5,341 nucleotides of DNA, taken from assembly GCA_947372365.1 (NCBI GenBank), contig CANBTK010000198.1, positions 1 to 5,341 of the forward strand, given 5' to 3'. Below, piece by piece: positions 3,369 to 5,341 of the stretch. The DNA is from Flavipsychrobacter stenotrophus. Lineage in GTDB: Bacteria; Bacteroidota; Bacteroidia; Chitinophagales; Chitinophagaceae. A program made the translations under genes and the position numbers. The stretch's first letter is position 1; every line of letters starts with the position of its first letter. A model generated the notes under the pieces. That model was not told where the DNA came from, did not search any database, and saw only the letters and a program-made list of their open reading frames with translations.

Positions 3369-5341
3369 GTGGGTATAAAAAGGGACATACGGTTCAGGGT
3401 ATATTTAGCATTCACCGGCATTTGCGTGTTTGGTGCGGCTATTATATTCAAGGCTGCGATGATCCAGGTGAAAGAGGGCCCAAGGTTGAAGCAGATGGCG
3501 AAGGAAATGCACACCCGCATGGAAACGCTTAAAGCAGACAGGGGCAATATCTATACCGAAGATGGCGTATTGCTGAGTTCGTCAATACCACAGTTTGAAG
3601 TGCATGTTGACTTTTCGGTTATTGACTCTGTGCTCTTTGCAAAGAAAATTGATTCACTGTGCTTTTGCATGAATGCCCTGTTCCCTGAAAAGGGCGCAGA
3701 CGCTTATAAAGAAGAGTTTGTGCGTGCCTACGAAAACGGCGAAGGTTACTACCCGCTCCGCAGGCAACCAGTTAAGTATAACGACTACCAGAAATTGCGC
3801 AGCTTCCCTATTTTTAATAAGAGCAAGAATACAGGCGGGTTAATAGTAAAATCGTTAGATAACAGGGAAACGCCGTTTGACAGGCTGGCAAGCCGGACCA
3901 TAGGCATCATCCGCGATTCTAACGCCAACGGCCTTGAGCTGGCTTATAACAAAGACCTAAAAGGGGAGAACGGCAGGCAGGTAGTGCAGAAGGGTGCACG
4001 CGATGTATGGATTCCCATTGATGGCTCAGAAGTGGACCCGCACAATGGCAAGGACATTGTTACAACTATAGATATTAATATGCAGGACGTGGCCGACCAC
4101 GTATTGCGCAGCATACTGGAAAAATACGAGTGCAAGAATGGCACCTGTATTGTGATGGAAGTAAAAACGGGTAAAATACGCACCCTTGTAAACCTGGGCA
4201 GGAAGAATGACGGCACATATGACGAGCTGCTTAATTACTCCCTCGTGCCTTCGGAACCGGGCTCTACGTTTAAGCTGGTAACATTATTGTCGCTGCTTAA
4301 CGATAAGTACATAACCGTAGATAATATGGTGGATGCCGAAGGCGGTAAAATCCGCTTTAGTAACAGGGTAATGCGCGATTCGCACCTGGGGCTGGGCTAC
4401 ATGCCTATATGGCAGGCCTATGCACACAGTAGCAATGCCGCCATGGCCAAGCTGGCTTACCAGTACTATAAGAACAACCCTACAAAATATGTAAACCACC
4501 TGCTGGCGCTTAACCTGAATAAACCAACAGGCATAGACCTGCCGGGCGAAAAGGAAAGGCCTACAACAGTAAAAACGCCTAAAGACCCGACATGGAGCGC
4601 CACAACGCTGCCCTGGATGGCAACAGGCTACGAGGTATTGGTTACGCCTATGCATACCTGCATGTTGTATAACGCTATAGCTAATGGCGGCAATATGATG
4701 AGGCCTTACCTGGTAAGCTCGGTAAAAGAGTATGGCAGGGACGTGAAAACGATTAGCCCGCAGGTAGTGAACAAAGTAGGCGATTCAGGTACTGTAGCAC
4801 AACTGCAAAGGTGTATGCGCGCTGTAGTTACCGATGGCACAGCCAAGGGCATTGAGTCGCCGTTCTACACTATGGCAGGCAAAACAGGTACTGCACAGGT
4901 AGCCGATGGCGATATAAAATACAGCGATGGTGTTTACCAGGGTTCATTTGTAGGGTTTTTCCCGGCCGAGGCCCCAAAATATACTATATGCGTAGTGATA
5001 CGCACCAAGGCGCATTCGGCAGCATATTATGGCGGCGCTATTGCAGCCCCGGTTTTCAGGATGATTGCCGACAAGGTATTCTCCGCCAACATGGGCGCAT
5101 GGGAAGCCCCGCTGGATAGCCTGGCTAAAACAGGCAGCGGCAGGCTGATGTCAAGGATGGCAACCGCGAGGAACTATAAAACATTGCTCAATGCCATTAA
5201 GAAACCATCATTAACACCGGGCGATTACCTGAACGAGATGATGCAGCTAACAACTGATTCAGCGAAACAGATAACCATACAGCCTGCCAAGATTTACAGG
5301 AATGTAATACCTGACGTTAAGGGAATGGGCCTGAAGGATGC
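3369..5341 (+). CDS. ftsI: Septal peptidoglycan transpeptidase FtsI/PBP3 with C-terminal PASTA domain (3'-partial)
   Basis: A class B penicillin-binding protein (SpoVD/FtsI type) that cross-links septal peptidoglycan in the periplasm with FtsW. The frame is open from 3342 to the window end, giving 657 codons from 3369. A short cytoplasmic tail precedes one transmembrane helix (about 11-32). The dimerisation domain opens with the RGNIYTEDG motif (58-66), a variant of the family's RGxIxDRxG. The transpeptidase domain carries all three catalytic motifs: S299-T-F-K302 (nucleophile serine and lysine), S354-S-N356, and K505-T-G507. The last residues, from about 646 (VIPDVKGMGLKDA), are the start of a PASTA domain cut off by the window; the family length suggests some 40-50 residues are missing. 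No ATG lies between the in-frame TAA at 3339 and residue 31, which is inside the membrane helix. GTG at 3369 is therefore the best start, with ATA at 3360, 7 nt after AAAGGA (3347-3352), as a less likely alternative. It follows ftsL after a 106-nt gap. Confidence 0.95.
   Translation, partial: MGIKRDIRFRVYLAFTGICVFGAAIIFKAAMIQVKEGPRLKQMAKEMHTRMETLKADRGNIYTEDGVLLSSSIPQFEVHVDFSVIDSVLFAKKIDSLCFCMNALFPEKGADAYKEEFVRAYENGEGYYPLRRQPVKYNDYQKLRSFPIFNKSKNTGGLIVKSLDNRETPFDRLASRTIGIIRDSNANGLELAYNKDLKGENGRQVVQKGARDVWIPIDGSEVDPHNGKDIVTTIDINMQDVADHVLRSILEKYECKNGTCIVMEVKTGKIRTLVNLGRKNDGTYDELLNYSLVPSEPGSTFKLVTLLSLLNDKYITVDNMVDAEGGKIRFSNRVMRDSHLGLGYMPIWQAYAHSSNAAMAKLAYQYYKNNPTKYVNHLLALNLNKPTGIDLPGEKERPTTVKTPKDPTWSATTLPWMATGYEVLVTPMHTCMLYNAIANGGNMMRPYLVSSVKEYGRDVKTISPQVVNKVGDSGTVAQLQRCMRAVVTDGTAKGIESPFYTMAGKTGTAQVADGDIKYSDGVYQGSFVGFFPAEAPKYTICVVIRTKAHSAAYYGGAIAAPVFRMIADKVFSANMGAWEAPLDSLAKTGSGRLMSRMATARNYKTLLNAIKKPSLTPGDYLNEMMQLTTDSAKQITIQPAKIYRNVIPDVKGMGLKD

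Noticed and set aside
3944..4655. Minus-strand frames of 90 and 123 codons
   Set aside because: They are antisense to the ftsI transpeptidase domain, whose three catalytic motifs are intact in the plus frame.
1..5341. CRISPR array, tRNA/rRNA genes, transposase or phage genes
   Set aside because: No spaced identical repeats of CRISPR size, no cloverleaf or rRNA segments, and no transposase or integrase motifs were seen.

Overview
The window reads as chromosomal DNA from a member of the Bacteroidota, most likely in or near the Chitinophagaceae. The evidence is the style of the FtsL-like protein, the PASTA-carrying FtsI, AGG-rich arginine usage, A-rich leaders with little Shine-Dalgarno signal, and a short-signal lipoprotein of a type common in that phylum. 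Everything here is inferred from reading the sequence; no database search was run.

Layout. Positions 1-100 hold degenerate copies of a small inverted-repeat element built on GTAGAG/CTCTAC. A strong intrinsic terminator (122-159, minus strand) closes a minus-strand lipoprotein gene of unknown function (182-1033). A 504-bp divergent intergenic region (1034-1537) follows. It contains DnaA-box-like 9-mers, including two exact matches to TTATCCACA in opposite orientations, dyad-symmetric sites, and a 10-bp phased GTGGGAAATT repeat that looks like the MraZ operator. From 1538 to the window end runs the start of the division and cell wall (dcw) cluster on the plus strand: mraZ, rsmH (mraW), an ftsL-like gene, and ftsI, which is cut by the window end at the first residues of its PASTA domain.

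How the genes work together. MraZ is the cluster's DNA-binding regulator and probably binds the repeats in front of its own gene. RsmH methylates 16S rRNA in the ribosomal P site. FtsL and FtsI are membrane components of the divisome that drive septal peptidoglycan synthesis. mraZ/rsmH overlap by 8 nt and rsmH/ftsL by 4 nt, which points to translational coupling. ftsL and ftsI are instead separated by a 106-nt spacer that begins with a TAGTANN heptamer array and leads to a probable non-ATG start for ftsI.

No new multi-gene system is visible; the coding content is ordinary. The parts most worth a second look are non-coding: the DnaA-box cluster in the divergent region (candidate replication origin or DnaA control of the division cluster), the four-unit MraZ-type repeat, and the heptamer array between ftsL and ftsI.
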